Assembly (NCBI GenBank): GCA_036376245.1
Contig: DASVAS010000070.1
Coordinates: 1-64,000, forward strand
DNA length: 64,000 nt
From: DATARR01 sp036376245
GTDB taxonomy: Bacteria > Acidobacteriota > Thermoanaerobaculia > Multivoradales > UBA5704
Direction of reading: 5' to 3'
Made by a program: the position numbers and the translations under genes. The notes beneath the pieces were generated by a model, which did not search any database, was not told where the DNA came from, and saw nothing but the letters and a program-made list of their open reading frames with translations. Shown here one piece after another: positions 63,322-64,000 of this stretch. Positions within the stretch are counted from its first letter, which is position 1. Every line of letters begins with the position of its first letter.

Positions 63322-64000
63322 ATGCCCACCCCCACCCAGCCCCGCAAGGCTCGCTACCTGCTCGGGATCGCCCTGGGCCTGCTGGCCTTCGCGGCCGGGC
63401 TCGTCCTGGCCGGCACTTTCCTTCCCGAGTGGCGGGCCGGCCGGCCGCTGGACAGGGAGGTCTACCGCCAGAAGTTCCGCGAGCTGGCGGCGCGGGGCGG
63501 CTTCGGCCTCAAGCCGGGCGAGCCCCGGGTCGCCTTGGTCACCCGGGGTCCGGAACAGCTCGAGCCCTTCCGCCCGCTCGGCGACGAGGGCTCCCGGTGG
63601 CTCGAGGAGACCGGCACGGCGGTCCGCGTCAGCGTGCAGCACGAGGCCTCCAGGCTGGATGGGACGGGGGATCTCGCCTTCGACTTCTCCCTCGACGGCC
63701 AACCGCAGCTCCTCTCCTGGTGGCAGGGGGGCCGGTCGGTCTTCGAGCTTCCCAGCCTGGAGGAGGCGGACCGGTCCGCCACGCCCCTCGCGTCCCTCCT
63801 CCTCGCCCCTGGAGAGACGCTCGGCCCCAACCGCGGCGGGATCGCCATGACCTTCCCGCGCCTGCTCTACCCCCTCCACGGAGGAGGCCGGCCCCAGCAC
63901 CTGACGGGCTTCCTCACCCAGGGCGTGCTCCTGGAGCGCGCGCCTGGACCGGTCGGGGAAGAGGCCGGCGCGGCGGCGGACGCCCAGATGATCCGCGTCA
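63322..64000 (+). CDS. Membrane protein, N-terminal part (cut by window edge)
   Basis: The ATG at 63322 opens a frame of 226 codons with no stop before the window edge. After a short Pro/Arg-rich start there is one membrane helix, YLLGIALGLLAFAAGLVLAG (about residues 12-31). The remainder is a hydrophilic domain with alternating strands (PRVALVTRGPEQLEPFRPLG; LLSWWQGGRSVFELPSLEEA). I do not recognise the family. No promoter is obvious. Confidence 0.7.
   Translation, partial: MPTPTQPRKARYLLGIALGLLAFAAGLVLAGTFLPEWRAGRPLDREVYRQKFRELAARGGFGLKPGEPRVALVTRGPEQLEPFRPLGDEGSRWLEETGTAVRVSVQHEASRLDGTGDLAFDFSLDGQPQLLSWWQGGRSVFELPSLEEADRSATPLASLLLAPGETLGPNRGGIAMTFPRLLYPLHGGGRPQHLTGFLTQGVLLERAPGPVGEEAGAAADAQMIRV

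Overview
The window is a high-GC bacterial chromosome segment (roughly two thirds G+C by eye). It has no rRNA, tRNA, phage or insertion sequence that I could find. Gene content suggests a Gram-negative, soil-type heterotroph, most like an Acidobacteriota member. The signs are ECF sigma factors paired with Ser/Thr kinases carrying TolB-like propellers, secreted proteins with a C-terminal cysteine motif, outer-membrane-type proteins, a c-di-GMP-type (GEMM) riboswitch, and many GC-rich intergenic hairpins. The phylum assignment is inference only.

Layout. 1-3375 (minus strand): the str operon rpsL-rpsG-fusA-tuf (tuf cut by the window edge), with a recognisable promoter and long leader. 3797-5038: an MgtC/DUF4010 membrane protein. 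5412-11331 (plus): a tightly packed unit of ECF sigma factor, membrane Ser/Thr kinase with propeller, 78-residue peptide, SagB-type flavin dehydrogenase and class V aminotransferase, closed by a perfect 14-bp hairpin. This is the best candidate for an undescribed system. 11661-13564: a second sigma factor with a zinc-finger anti-sigma protein, in DNA of lower G+C. 13565-14201: repeats. 14202-17008 (minus): an MFS permease and a phospholipid-type acyltransferase whose junction is made of a dispersed palindrome. 17246-23609: thioredoxin-like, DUF892, Kup, POT transporter and chorismate mutase/prephenate dehydrogenase genes.

23784-31959 (mostly minus): a histone-like protein, a Cys/Met-metabolism PLP enzyme, two tandem copies of a small secreted protein plus secreted metalloprotease module behind one GEMM riboswitch, threonine dehydratase and a TPR protein. 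32250-38045: a DUF885 hydrolase, DUF4142 protein, beta-lactamase-like hydrolase, Kazal-type secreted protein, membrane protein and cupin. 38046-43522: a DUF4202 protein, the stump of a deleted glycosyltransferase, a permuted glycosidase, inositol-3-phosphate synthase, a HAD protein and a PRTase-kinase fusion. 43606-53371: lipase, MarR-YceI pair, YbaK, DUF1835, TPR, cysteine-rich peptide, APC permease, tandem-CAP protein, SirB1 and DJ-1 proteins. 53608-64000: lon, an outer-membrane barrel, an Ntn hydrolase, lipid kinase, second tandem-CAP protein, secreted proteins, a phospholipase D family synthase and a truncated membrane protein.

Most of the window is housekeeping or envelope and secretion genes. 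Two regulated modules stand out: the sigma/kinase/peptide/SagB/aminotransferase operon, and the riboswitch-linked duplicated metalloprotease operon. Several families of dispersed hairpins sit at gene ends, often between convergent genes, and in one place they have become coding sequence.
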